Source: CAYVAP01 sp964343195
Lineage (GTDB): Bacteria > Bacteroidota > Bacteroidia > J057
NCBI GenBank assembly: GCA_964343195.1
Contig: CAYFIR010000063.1
Coordinates: 1 to 35,620, forward strand
Length of the DNA stretch: 35,620 nt
Direction: 5' to 3'
A program made the position numbers and the translations under genes. Below, in pieces: positions 8,207 through 16,598 of the stretch (within the stretch, counting starts at the first letter, position 1; the number at the start of each line of letters is the position of its first letter). The notes below the pieces were generated by a model. That model was not told where the DNA came from. It did no database searches and saw nothing but the letters and a program-made list of their open reading frames with translations.

Positions 8207-8875
8207 AGCAGGGATATTTGCCTGAATTCGACAAACTATTTACGCTTTCAAATTCTCCCAAAACCCGACTTAATGACATTGGGAATAAGGGGAATATAGG
8301 ACGTAGTCGGAAATCGGTATAAGCTGTGCTATTCCATTTATACAGAAATGTGTCCAGTGTTTTCATGCCTGATAGCTGGTCTGTCATTTTTAACGCTGAG
8401 CCTTTCATTCGCCCTGTCGCCCTGAGGGATCATTTCGGAGTCGCCATCCCCCGATTGCTGACATTTTTAGATACCCATAACTACTGTCAAGAGAGATGCC
8501 ATAAGTAACCGATCCGTTTCGGGCCAATGGGAATCGGCAAGACTAAGTTACACCGGGCCTAAAAACCGGCGCAGCCAAACATCTGCCCCCTAGCTACGCG
8601 GGGTTTCCTAGACCCCGTGCAGCCCAGTTTTTGCGTCTCCGAACGCCCCTCCCCCTGCTGAATGTCATAAGTAGGACCATAGCGCATCAGAGCTTTTCAC
8701 CCACCACCTTTTATGTAACGTTAATCTCGATAGGAAGCCCCTGAGCGAAGGGATCAGCGCATCCGTCAATCTCCCCAGGGGCAGAAGCCTTTTACCATGC
8801 CTTCCTTCCGGAGAGAAATAACCAGATACGAGCTCCACTTGAGCCGAGATAGCAATTGACAATGATGCATAAATC

Positions 8876-8912
8876 AAAAATCCGCAGACAGGCTCTGTGC
8901 CCATCTGCGGAT
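8876..8912 (-). terminator. Rho-independent terminator of the SASA esterase gene
   Basis: Read on the minus strand, ATCCGCAGA (8912-8904) pairs with TCTGCGGAT (8888-8880) and is followed by a T-run (the A-run at 8876-8880 on the plus strand). It lies 30 bases beyond the esterase stop codon. Confidence 0.85.
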
Positions 8913-8941
8913 CATATGGTAAATGTTTTTTTCCGGAGTAG

Positions 8942-11044
8942 TTACTGCTTCACTACTTTTCCAGTGAAGATTCCTTCTTCAGATTCTACCTGGATCAGGT
9001 ACACTCCTGGAGAAATATTCCCCAAATCTATGCTGTGCCGGTTGTTGGACCACTGAGGGTTGATAACCTCATGCAAGACCTTTCCACGCAGGTCAACTAC
9101 TGCGACCCTTTCTGCACGATGGCTGGGATCCAGCTCCGGGATCAGGTTGACCTCTCCGTTGGTAGGGTTGGGAAAGACACTCCACAAAGCCTTATGATCG
9201 CTATAGGGGGTCACCTCAAGAATGGAACTAAAGCTAAAGCTTCCATCAAAGTCCACCTGGCGTAGTCGGTAGTAAACTGTCCCAAAAGGCTCGTAACTGT
9301 CCACGAAGGAGTAACTGGATACATTCTCCCGGTTTCCTCCTGCCTGTACCAGGCCAACGGCCTGCCAGCTACGGGCATCAAGGCTACGTTCGATCTCAAA
9401 GTAGTCACTGTTAACTTCTGTAGCAGTCTGCCACTCCAACTGGACGCCTGCAGGGGTTACGGCCCCATCAAAGCTGAGCCACTCCACTGGGAAGGTTGCC
9501 GTGAAGTCCGAGGTACGGAAGTTCAGGATGCCCATGCCCCATCCATTCTTAATCCAGGCCCCGGCCAGGTATTTGGTGCGTGAGTCATAGAATGCAAGCT
9601 CCACTGCAGCTGAGATATCGCTGGGGAAGCCCAATGTAATTTCATTTCCTACGATCGAGATGCTGCTGGCATCCACGGTAGAGGCATCTGAGAAAACAGC
9701 CTTAAAAGCGGCTTCGGCCCCTGCATCAGCCGTCAGTGCTGTGGTATTATCGAATGTCACAACTATTGTGTTGGTTCCCGCTTTTCCGACACTTACCATT
9801 TGAGGTGGCTCCTCGTCTGCATAAGAAGCTCCGTACAGGGTATTAGCAACAGATTGGTACACCCATTCTCCCAGGGTTTCATATCCAAAAGAGAATGTAA
9901 AGTGGCAGGCATCCTTATGCTTACTCAAACCCTGAGTCCCCAGTATCCTGATTTCAGCAGTTACAGTCGGATCATTGGCAGCTTTACGAGACTTCAGATC
10001 ATTGGCTATATCAAGTAGGGCCTGCTGAATTTCCAGGTCCTTGTTCAGGTAGTCAGACGCATTTGAGCAGCCGGTCCGAATCTGGAACAGGTACAGAGAC
10101 TCAAAACCTGGAAAATCTGTCAGCCAGTCGTTGTATAGTTGATCAAAGTAGTTACGATAATTTGTTGCGGACATTCCTGTCGTAGCGTCCTGCTCACCCT
10201 GATACCAGAAGATTCCTCTCACGTGCTGATCGAGACCGGCCTGCATGATTCGGTATAACCACCTTCCATAAGCGAGCCCTGCAAATGTAATCGGACATAC
10301 ATCGGTTGTGAGCACTGTTGGGTTGGAATCATTGCGCAGCAGGTAGGCGATACCCGCTCCACCGTAGGCTCCGTTGATAACCACCACCGGAATGTCGTAA
10401 TCCTCTACGATCTGATCTGCCATGACCATCGCCCACTGACCGATATTGGCCGTACCAGGCTGGATACTATAGTAAGAACTGGTGTAACAGTCACTTCCTG
10501 ATAGATCCCCTTCTGCCATCCGCCAGGTGGAATTCTGGACAGAATCCTTGTTTATGCTTCCAGATCCGTAAGTCCGGATAAAAGAGCGATTAAAAGCCGA
10601 CACTGCGGCATTGGCACTACCATCAAAACCTGGAGCCTCTGCATTGGACTGGCCATAAATGAGGTATACATCTCCTGCCACCACACTATCAGCCGTAGCG
10701 AGGGTAGTCTCTACGCTAAAGTTGTCCACCCCAACCAGTTGAAACCGATACTGATTCAGCTCAGCAGGGATAGTAGCATTAAAGGTAAAATTGGCAGGTG
10801 AGCTCCCTGTGAGATCCGTGCTGTAGGTAGAGTCAAGGACTCCATCACGGTACACATATAGCTTCAGGCTGTCGTATCCGTGTCCTGCGGTCACAGAACC
10901 TTCTACGGGTATCGAAGCCAGATTAGTAGCCGTATCACGTGGATAAAGCTGTAGATCAGAAGGAAAAGAGGTAAGGGTATGCTGTGCAAGAACGGAGGTT
11001 AAGCTAGCAAGCAGAATGAGGACTTGGGTAAATATCTGTTTCAT
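8942..11044 (-). CDS. T9SS-secreted sialate O-acetylesterase-like (SASA/CE6-type) carbohydrate esterase
   Basis: The product has 700 residues. A signal peptide (MKQIFTQVLILLASLTSVLAQ) is followed by an N-terminal beta domain (about 22-120). The SASA/DUF303 esterase domain then carries GQSN (131-134, nucleophile Ser133), the WYQGEQD block (280-286) and a DACH catalytic pair (Asp378, His381). These are the conserved blocks of SGNH-type acetylxylan/sialate esterases. After about residue 400 come a beta-sandwich, the FPVEWLSFDGAV/RLRQVDFDGSF module shared with the other T9SS cargo in this window, and a C-terminal sorting domain (FPNPTNGEVNLIP to GKVVKQ). It probably removes acetyl or other acyl groups from an extracellular glycan. 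Proximity to two O-acyltransferase modules suggests a role in acyl turnover of a polysaccharide, which is inference. Confidence 0.86.
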   Translation of the reverse strand: MKQIFTQVLILLASLTSVLAQHTLTSFPSDLQLYPRDTATNLASIPVEGSVTAGHGYDSLKLYVYRDGVLDSTYSTDLTGSSPANFTFNATIPAELNQYRFQLVGVDNFSVETTLATADSVVAGDVYLIYGQSNAEAPGFDGSANAAVSAFNRSFIRTYGSGSINKDSVQNSTWRMAEGDLSGSDCYTSSYYSIQPGTANIGQWAMVMADQIVEDYDIPVVVINGAYGGAGIAYLLRNDSNPTVLTTDVCPITFAGLAYGRWLYRIMQAGLDQHVRGIFWYQGEQDATTGMSATNYRNYFDQLYNDWLTDFPGFESLYLFQIRTGCSNASDYLNKDLEIQQALLDIANDLKSRKAANDPTVTAEIRILGTQGLSKHKDACHFTFSFGYETLGEWVYQSVANTLYGASYADEEPPQMVSVGKAGTNTIVVTFDNTTALTADAGAEAAFKAVFSDASTVDASSISIVGNEITLGFPSDISAAVELAFYDSRTKYLAGAWIKNGWGMGILNFRTSDFTATFPVEWLSFDGAVTPAGVQLEWQTATEVNSDYFEIERSLDARSWQAVGLVQAGGNRENVSSYSFVDSYEPFGTVYYRLRQVDFDGSFSFSSILEVTPYSDHKALWSVFPNPTNGEVNLIPELDPSHRAERVAVVDLRGKVLHEVINPQWSNNRHSIDLGNISPGVYLIQVESEEGIFTGKVVKQ

Positions 11045-11129
11045 TGTGGGTGGCTGATATTAAGCAAGCAATCCTGGGAATAAGATGAACAATGATTTGG
11101 TAAGATTTTTTTTGACCTTCTTACAATAG

Positions 11130-11137
11130 CAAAAGTA
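11130..11137 (-). promoter_or_regulatory. Candidate Bacteroidota -7 box for the SASA esterase gene
   Basis: On the minus strand this reads TACTTTTG, an exact match to TAnnTTTG, 86 bases upstream of the esterase start codon. No clear TTG element was found at the -33 spacing. Confidence 0.35.
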
Positions 11138-11382
11138 AGGCCCAACCCATTTTGGGTGTTAGAAATCACCCTAAACGGGCCAAAATCTGGAATAAACGGT
11201 GGCTCCTGGCGGTTTCGCCAATAATCCGCCGCTATCGCAATAGACCAACCTCATATCAGATGTAGTCAATATTAGTCGATTTTTACAAATACAATATCCG
11301 AAATATTTTTAATAAAAAATATACAAAACAAAGAATCACACCGAAATACCAACCCGGAACGCCCCCCAAACCTGAAAGCATC

Positions 11383-11420
11383 AAAAAAAATGGCAGAGAG
11401 GAAATACCTCTTTGCCATTT
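11383..11420 (-). terminator. Rho-independent terminator after the first MBOAT/SGNH pair
   Basis: On the minus strand, arms at 11420-11407 and 11401-11388 form a 14-bp stem with one mismatch and a 5-nt loop. They are followed by a run of eight T (A-run 11383-11390 on the plus strand). It lies 29 bases after the SGNH-like stop codon, marking the end of that transcription unit. Confidence 0.88.
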
Positions 11421-11448
11421 CTAAATTCAACTATCTATTCAATCCCGG

Positions 11449-12426
11449 CTACTCCTGAACTACGACCATATGTTGATAGCTGGTAGAGCCATTGTCACGA
11501 TTCAGGGCAACAAGCTTCACCTCCAGATCCTCCAATAGGAGTTGAGTCCTCAGTTCTACTCCCTTGCGAACCATGTGGTAGGGGAAGTTGAACATCAGCG
11601 AATCAGGCATGATGTACCGGACAGGATCGCCTAACAGTGCGATGTCTTTTTCCCGAAATTTATCGTAAACCAGAGTAATCTGCTCTTCGCAATTATCATA
11701 AGACGTCTTCTGCGTTCCAGGGAAGGTAACAAAGAAGTGAGCCCCTTTTGCCGCTATTTTCTCCTGAAAAGCCAGAACCTCCGACATCACTTCCGGGTTA
11801 TAGGTATCCCTGGAGATTTGGGTGAATGGAGAAAATGTCTGCTGCTCCATGTCCCAGTGGACATCCATATCTCCATATTCATTATAGGAGTAACGGCGAT
11901 TGATGGCCGCCCCTTCAAACGGGAGATACTCTGTCGGTTTGAAACGGGAGAATGCGTATTTGGGAAAAAATGAGTATACATTTTCCCAGTGGGCCAGACT
12001 CAAATCCCATGGGGCCATGCCATCCACGTCAAAGGCTGAGTACAGCAGAAATTCACGACCATAGGCGAACTTGCCAAAGAAGTGTTGGTATTCTGGAGAT
12101 AATACCACGATGTCCCCCGCCTGAACGTATTCGATCGTAGCCTCCAGCATATAAACCAGGCCCAGTTCATAAGTTATCCCCGTGTTGATGGGATTTATCC
12201 CCAGAGAATCCTTAATCATCTGACTGTCAAGGCCATAGGCAGTGTTGGAACCACCGACCACTATCAACCTGGGGCCAGAGACCGTGCGAAGGAGCGAGTC
12301 TTTTTCTACCTTGGCAAAGACCATTGACTGGGTAATGCGGGGAGGAGCAGGCAACATTAGCCCGACTCCAAGGAGTAGAACCAGCCCCAAGCCAAAGAAA
12401 ATCAGTTTCTTAATAAAGCCTTGCAT
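11449..12426 (-). CDS. SGNH-like (AlgJ/AlgX/DltD-type) acylation partner protein, copy 1
   Basis: The 325-residue product has one N-terminal membrane anchor (LIFFGLGLVLLLGVGLML), then LIVVGGSNTAYG, which fits SGNH block I with Ser60 as nucleophile candidate. A C-terminal FPYHMVRKGVELRT stretch fits block V, but the position usually held by Asp before the His reads Asn (NFPYH). Such proteins act outside the membrane with an MBOAT transporter to move acyl groups onto polysaccharide. The frame is open from a TTG immediately after the MBOAT stop; ATG 12426 is the more likely start. It is transcribed directly after the MBOAT gene. Remote family call; function inferred mainly from context. Confidence 0.7.
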   Translation of the reverse strand: MQGFIKKLIFFGLGLVLLLGVGLMLPAPPRITQSMVFAKVEKDSLLRTVSGPRLIVVGGSNTAYGLDSQMIKDSLGINPINTGITYELGLVYMLEATIEYVQAGDIVVLSPEYQHFFGKFAYGREFLLYSAFDVDGMAPWDLSLAHWENVYSFFPKYAFSRFKPTEYLPFEGAAINRRYSYNEYGDMDVHWDMEQQTFSPFTQISRDTYNPEVMSEVLAFQEKIAAKGAHFFVTFPGTQKTSYDNCEEQITLVYDKFREKDIALLGDPVRYIMPDSLMFNFPYHMVRKGVELRTQLLLEDLEVKLVALNRDNGSTSYQHMVVVQE

Positions 12427-12444
12427 ATTCTGTGGGTGATTCAA

Positions 12445-13881
12445 TTAGAATTGGAAATAAACAAACTGCTGAGAAGGGCCTCCAGCCAGGAAGATGAAGA
12501 TGATCAGTGCGTAATAAACAGACCATCTTGCGACAGATGGCAATGCTACACCGATTTTGGCCAACGGATATTCCTGCTCACGCCCCTGCCATTCGATCAG
12601 CAGGAAGACAAAGAGGGATAGGAAAAGCCCTTTGGGGAATACCGTAGGCATGGTGAACAGTGAAGCCGTGAATATACCCGAAATGTATTCAAGGGCATGG
12701 CCCACATTATCTGCCCGGAAGAATACCCAGGCCAGAATGGTCAACCCAAAGGTCGTTCCCATCTGGAAGACTTCCCGAACGGTCGGGATCAGCTTGCCCT
12801 GAGCCACCGTTTCCAGGTTTTTACGGTTTTGTTTGGTCAGGAGGAGCGGGAGAAAGTAAATGGCATTCAACGCGCCCCAGATGACAAAGGTCCAGTTGGC
12901 ACCGTGCCAGAATCCACTCACCAGGAAGATGATAAAAGTATTGCGCACCTTCATCCACATCCCTCCACGGCTACCACCTAGCGGGATATACAGGTAGTCC
13001 CGGAACCAGGTAGACAGCGAAATGTGCCAGCGGCGCCAGAACTCCGCAATGTCCCGTGAGAAATAAGGGAAGGCAAAGTTCTTCATCAGGTCAAACCCAA
13101 AGAGCCGCGAAGTACCAATGGCGATATCGGAGTAACCAGAGAAGTCTCCGTAGATCTGGAAGGCAAAGAAGATGGCTCCCAGCACCAGGGTACTTCCACT
13201 CTGATCAGCAGAAGTCGCAAAGATATCGTTGGCATACTGGGCGCAGCCATCGGCGATTACGATCTTTTTGAAAAGCCCCCAGAGGATCTGACGCAAGCCG
13301 TCAATGCTTTGAGACACGTCAAACTTGCGCTGCTTGTGAAACTGTGGCAGCAGGTGTGTGGCCCGCTCGATCGGTCCGGCCACCAACTGTGGGAAGAAGC
13401 TCACATAAGCCAGAAAGGCGACGATGTCGCGGGTAGGCTCAAGCTTACGCTTGTACACATCGATGGTGTAGCTAAGCGTCTGGAAAGTATAAAAACTGAT
13501 ACCTGCAGGCAGGATTATATTCAGCGATGTACTGGGAATCTCAGCTCCAAAAAATGAGAAAGCTGTGGTGAAGTTATCCAGGAAGAAGTTGAAGTACTTG
13601 AAAAAGCCCAGGAAACCAAGGTTTACCACCAAACTGGTAACCAACAAGACCTTGCGCTTTCGCTCATCTTCCTCTTTTTCCAGGCTACGTCCTACGACAT
13701 AGTCAACCAGAGAACTAAATAGAATCAAGGAAAGAAAACGCCAATCCCACCAACCGTAAAACACGTAGCTCGCCAGGACGATCAAGCCGTTCTGTAGCTT
13801 CAGGTTTTTGTTGGTGCCAAACCAGTAGAGTACAAACACTACAGGCAAAAAGATGGCAAAATCAAGAGAGGTAAATAGCAT
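12445..13881 (-). CDS. MBOAT family polysaccharide O-acyltransferase, copy 1
   Basis: The 478-residue polytopic membrane protein has the AlgI/PatA/DltB-like hallmarks: MLFTSLDFAIFLPVVFVLYW, FFPQLVAGPIERA, FRDYLYIPLGGSRGG and SGFWHGANWTFVIWG, with invariant His326. It would transfer acyl (often acetyl) groups across the membrane to a glycan acceptor, working with the SGNH-like protein encoded immediately downstream. Length matches the family and exactly equals the paralogue at 21329-22765, with His326 at the same residue number. The start is ATG 13881. The acyl group and acceptor cannot be deduced. Confidence 0.93.
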   Translation of the reverse strand: MLFTSLDFAIFLPVVFVLYWFGTNKNLKLQNGLIVLASYVFYGWWDWRFLSLILFSSLVDYVVGRSLEKEEDERKRKVLLVTSLVVNLGFLGFFKYFNFFLDNFTTAFSFFGAEIPSTSLNIILPAGISFYTFQTLSYTIDVYKRKLEPTRDIVAFLAYVSFFPQLVAGPIERATHLLPQFHKQRKFDVSQSIDGLRQILWGLFKKIVIADGCAQYANDIFATSADQSGSTLVLGAIFFAFQIYGDFSGYSDIAIGTSRLFGFDLMKNFAFPYFSRDIAEFWRRWHISLSTWFRDYLYIPLGGSRGGMWMKVRNTFIIFLVSGFWHGANWTFVIWGALNAIYFLPLLLTKQNRKNLETVAQGKLIPTVREVFQMGTTFGLTILAWVFFRADNVGHALEYISGIFTASLFTMPTVFPKGLFLSLFVFLLIEWQGREQEYPLAKIGVALPSVARWSVYYALIIFIFLAGGPSQQFVYFQF

Positions 13882-14302
13882 ACCGTTTCCAAAGTTTACC
13901 CCAGGCCATGGTATGAGGAGGAAGGGGTTTCGTGTTAAAGTTGGCTTTGAGCAGTTGAAGTTTATTCAAGATAAATTCAGCAATTGCCTAATGCCTGAAA
14001 AACGCAGCTAAAAAGAACTGACAGCGCCATTTGGGCGGTAGCTTGTTTTCAAAATTACTCAAAGTTCCTACCAGGAGATTTTGAAAAAACGCCACTTGCG
14101 TATTCTCATAGCCAAACCAGCAAATATGGCGACCAAATAGAATTGACCATTTCCGCTTTACCAGCAACAGAGAAAATACCCTGGAGAAGAATGAACACTG
14201 GAGCCACAACCTCGTGATTCCTACTATCCTCATCCTGCTCCAGGGTAGCAGGTGGCCTAACCCTTTACACAAATTGGGCCACCCACGATTGAGTCATCAA
14301 CA
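13882..14302. other. 421-bp intergenic region between the sugar cassette and the first MBOAT gene
   Basis: A 94-codon minus-strand open frame (13988-14272) has no recognisable features and is probably spurious. Two inverted repeats lie at the right side: TACCCTGGAG (14177-14186) with CTCCAGGGTA (14238-14247), and GGTGGCC (14251-14257) with GGCCACC (14277-14283). The latter is 19 bases past the SAF oxidoreductase stop but lacks a T-run. A TAATTTTG on the minus strand (14057-14050) could be a -7 box for the MBOAT gene. Confidence 0.5.
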
Positions 14303-15604
14303 TTATACCAGCTCAGACTTCGCAAAGAGCGCGCGCTGCTCCTCATAGAACTTGAGCAGATAATCATCCTCAAACTCTACATCATCAAAAGTGATGACAG
14401 CATCCTTGGCAATGTCCTTGATCAGTTTGGCCTCAGCGGTCAACCCTACGGGCAGCAGGTTCTCCTGACGTGCGGTGTCATAGTTCTCGCACTCACCATA
14501 CACGTAGAATCCTCCGATTCCATCCAGCTGGGTACCAGCCTCCAGATCAGACTTGGCCAGCGTAACTACCTCTACCTTAGGCTCTCCAGCAGCCGTAACG
14601 ATCATGTCGTCAAAGTCTACCAGACGGGCTACAGAGCTACCGATCTCAAAGAACAGCAGGTGGTATGGGATGTAGAAGCTATACAGAGGACCTTCACCCA
14701 GCTTTCCGTACTTGAGGTATTTCTCAGTGAAAGGATCCTTGGCTGTAGCATAAATACAGACTCCAGGACCAGGCTTGCCTCCGATGATGAAGTCCACGAT
14801 GCCGCCATTGGCCTGCAGGTCTTCCACATCATACAGATGGGTCAGTTCATCCATGTGCTTGCCCTTCTCGGTAAAGCCATTCATGCCGCGCTTGTTGACC
14901 CGGAACCCGATGGCATTGGCGATAACGGCCTGCTCCAGGTTCACCTTGGTCCCATCAGCAAAGGCAGTAGCCATGACGGGGTTCATGCCCCAGCTAGCAG
15001 CGAACGCCTCCTGAGTAGCAGGCGTACGATACTGGTCCAGCATCCCCTTGATGTTGATGGCGACGAGTGGCTCAAAACCACGCATCTTCACCTCGCGATA
15101 GAGGTTGAGGGTACAGCCAGGCTGATCACCTTCGGCTACGGTATACTTGACACCTGCCTGACGCGCCTTGTGGGCAATCAGTGGCCCCAGGGTACCATCC
15201 AGCTCAGCGTTGAAAGACAGCACATGCTTGCCTTCTTCGATGGCGCGCATGATCATCTCCATCGCAAATTTGATGGTGCCGGTAGCCTCGATCAGCACAT
15301 CCAGCGGACCTGTCTGATAGATCAGGTCAATGTTCTGGGTGATGGCCGGGATGCCGTCCTTGATGGCAGCTTCCAGTTCGGCAACAGTCTCCACGACACG
15401 GTGCTCTTCAATACCAGCTACTGCAAAAGCATCAAGGGCAGTTTGCAGGGTACGGTTATATAGAACCGCCACCCGGATACCAGGGCTGTAGCGGTGGAGC
15501 TGATTGATGATGCCTTTGCCCATCTCACCAGCGCCGACAACGGCTACCTGGATATAGTTATTTTCAGCGGCGCGCTTGGCGAGCGCCTGATCTACGATTA
15601 GCAT
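14303..15604 (-). CDS. SAF-domain NAD(P)-dependent oxidoreductase (homoserine dehydrogenase-like, COG4091 type)
   Basis: The product has 433 residues. A Rossmann nucleotide-binding motif GAGEMG (24-29) sits in VAVVGAGEMGKGI. A homoserine-dehydrogenase-like segment (VLIEATGTIKFAMEMIMRAI) leads to the conserved VAEGDQPG stretch. The last roughly 90 residues, starting near VEVVTLAKSDLEAGTQLDGI, look like an SAF domain, as in FlgA and sialate-synthase antifreeze-like domains. This family is common in surface-polysaccharide loci, where it is often mislabelled homoserine dehydrogenase; its reaction is not established to my knowledge. It is the last gene of the five-gene sugar cassette, 28 bases after the cytidylyltransferase, so it probably reduces or oxidises a sugar or keto-sugar intermediate. 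Family call good, reaction unknown. Confidence 0.82.
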   Translation of the reverse strand: MLIVDQALAKRAAENNYIQVAVVGAGEMGKGIINQLHRYSPGIRVAVLYNRTLQTALDAFAVAGIEEHRVVETVAELEAAIKDGIPAITQNIDLIYQTGPLDVLIEATGTIKFAMEMIMRAIEEGKHVLSFNAELDGTLGPLIAHKARQAGVKYTVAEGDQPGCTLNLYREVKMRGFEPLVAINIKGMLDQYRTPATQEAFAASWGMNPVMATAFADGTKVNLEQAVIANAIGFRVNKRGMNGFTEKGKHMDELTHLYDVEDLQANGGIVDFIIGGKPGPGVCIYATAKDPFTEKYLKYGKLGEGPLYSFYIPYHLLFFEIGSSVARLVDFDDMIVTAAGEPKVEVVTLAKSDLEAGTQLDGIGGFYVYGECENYDTARQENLLPVGLTAEAKLIKDIAKDAVITFDDVEFEDDYLLKFYEEQRALFAKSELV

Positions 15605-15632
15605 AAATTCAAAATAGGTGGGTTAACGAAAA

Positions 15633-16439
15633 TTACACGGCAGCAACAGGCTGATCAGACCAAACCTTCCAGGGAGCTTCGCCTTTCTCCCACATGGCCT
15701 CCAGGTGATTCTTGTCACGCAGGGTGTCCATTGGCTGCCAGAATCCGAAGTGCTTATAAGCAGAGAGCTCACCTGACTGAGCCAGTTGCTCCAGCGGTCC
15801 GCGCTCCCATACAGTTTCATCGCCTTCGATCAGGTCAATCACACTAGGCTCACATACGAAGTAGCCACCATTGATCATAGCGTTGTCGTGTCCGTCGCCC
15901 TTGGGCTTTTCACGGAACTGGTTGATCTTGTGATCACCTTCTCCAAGCGAGAATGCACCAAAACGACCTGGCTGCTGTACAGCGGTCAGGGTAGCAGCGG
16001 TACCCTGGGCACGGTGAAATTCGATAGACTCAGTGATGTTCACGTCGCTCACACCATCACCGTAAGTGAGGCAGAAAGTCTCATCGCCAATGTAATCCTT
16101 CACACGCTTCAGACGACCACCGGTCATGGTATGCAGACCTGTGTCGACCAGGGTAACTTTCCAGGGCTCGGCATTGCGGCGATGTACCTCCATGTTGTTG
16201 TTGGCCATGTCAAAGGTAACATCAGACATGTGTAGGAAGTAGTTGGAGAAGTACTCCTTGATAACGTATGCCTTATATCCACAGCAGATGATAAAATCAT
16301 TGATACCATGCTGGGAATAAATCTTCATGATGTGCCAGAGGATGGGCTTTCCTCCGATTTCTACCATAGGCTTGGGGCGTACACCGCTTTCTTCACTGAT
16401 ACGGGTACCAAATCCACCGGCAAATATGACTGCTTTCAT
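15633..16439 (-). CDS. rfbF: Glucose-1-phosphate cytidylyltransferase
   Basis: The 268-residue nucleotidyltransferase has the pyrophosphorylase signature AGGFGTRISEESGVRPKPMV (residues 7-26), then GGKPILWHIMKIYSQHGIN and CCGYKAYVIKEYFSNYF, which are diagnostic of RfbF/DdhA-type enzymes. It converts alpha-glucose 1-phosphate and CTP to CDP-glucose, the precursor of CDP-linked 3,6-dideoxy and branched sugars. Length is close to the usual 257 residues. The canonical next enzyme, CDP-glucose 4,6-dehydratase (RfbG), is not adjacent. It lies 159 bases downstream of the 3,5-epimerase gene and 28 bases before the SAF oxidoreductase. Confidence 0.93.
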   Translation of the reverse strand: MKAVIFAGGFGTRISEESGVRPKPMVEIGGKPILWHIMKIYSQHGINDFIICCGYKAYVIKEYFSNYFLHMSDVTFDMANNNMEVHRRNAEPWKVTLVDTGLHTMTGGRLKRVKDYIGDETFCLTYGDGVSDVNITESIEFHRAQGTAATLTAVQQPGRFGAFSLGEGDHKINQFREKPKGDGHDNAMINGGYFVCEPSVIDLIEGDETVWERGPLEQLAQSGELSAYKHFGFWQPMDTLRDKNHLEAMWEKGEAPWKVWSDQPVAAV

Positions 16440-16598
16440 GTCAAAAGTTTTTATGGAATTGAACGGACTTAGGTGAAATAATTCGAAATAAGAAGAGGAA
16501 AGAGCAGAAAGGATGTCAGGGAGATTTGAGGTTTGGTTAACAGTTGAAAGCAGAACTCCGAACTCCGAACGCTGAACTTCAAACTCCTTTTATTCCCC

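Larger units (their letters stand above)
7798..8941. other. 1.1-kb non-coding stretch between convergent T9SS genes
   Basis: It contains the terminator of the left gene, an AT-rich segment, the REP-like hairpin cluster at 8092-8206, and then a GC-richer segment (about 8400-8870). That segment has a further small inverted repeat, CGGGGT (8599-8604) with ACCCCG (8612-8617). The right gene's terminator closes the region. Short open frames on both strands (60-80 codons) overlap each other and the palindromes and show no recognisable protein family. No RNA gene was recognised. Confidence 0.6.
11045..11448. other. 404-bp intergenic region upstream of the esterase gene
   Basis: It holds a candidate promoter for the esterase, an AT-rich stretch (about 11270-11340) and, at the right end, the terminator of the gene at 11449. 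No coding potential was seen. Confidence 0.6.

Noticed and set aside
8016..8408. Several 60-75 codon open frames on both strands around the palindromic cluster
   Set aside because: They arise from the symmetric repeats (MTPI...-like starts on both strands) and are not independent coding sequences.
13988..14272. 94-codon minus-strand open frame between the sugar cassette and the first MBOAT gene
   Set aside because: Translation rich in Arg, Phe and Trp with no known pattern, overlapping inverted repeats; probably chance.
14660..15463. 267-codon plus-strand open frame antisense to the SAF oxidoreductase gene
   Set aside because: It lies wholly inside a well-supported gene on the other strand and its translation shows no recognisable domain; long antisense frames are common in GC-balanced genes.
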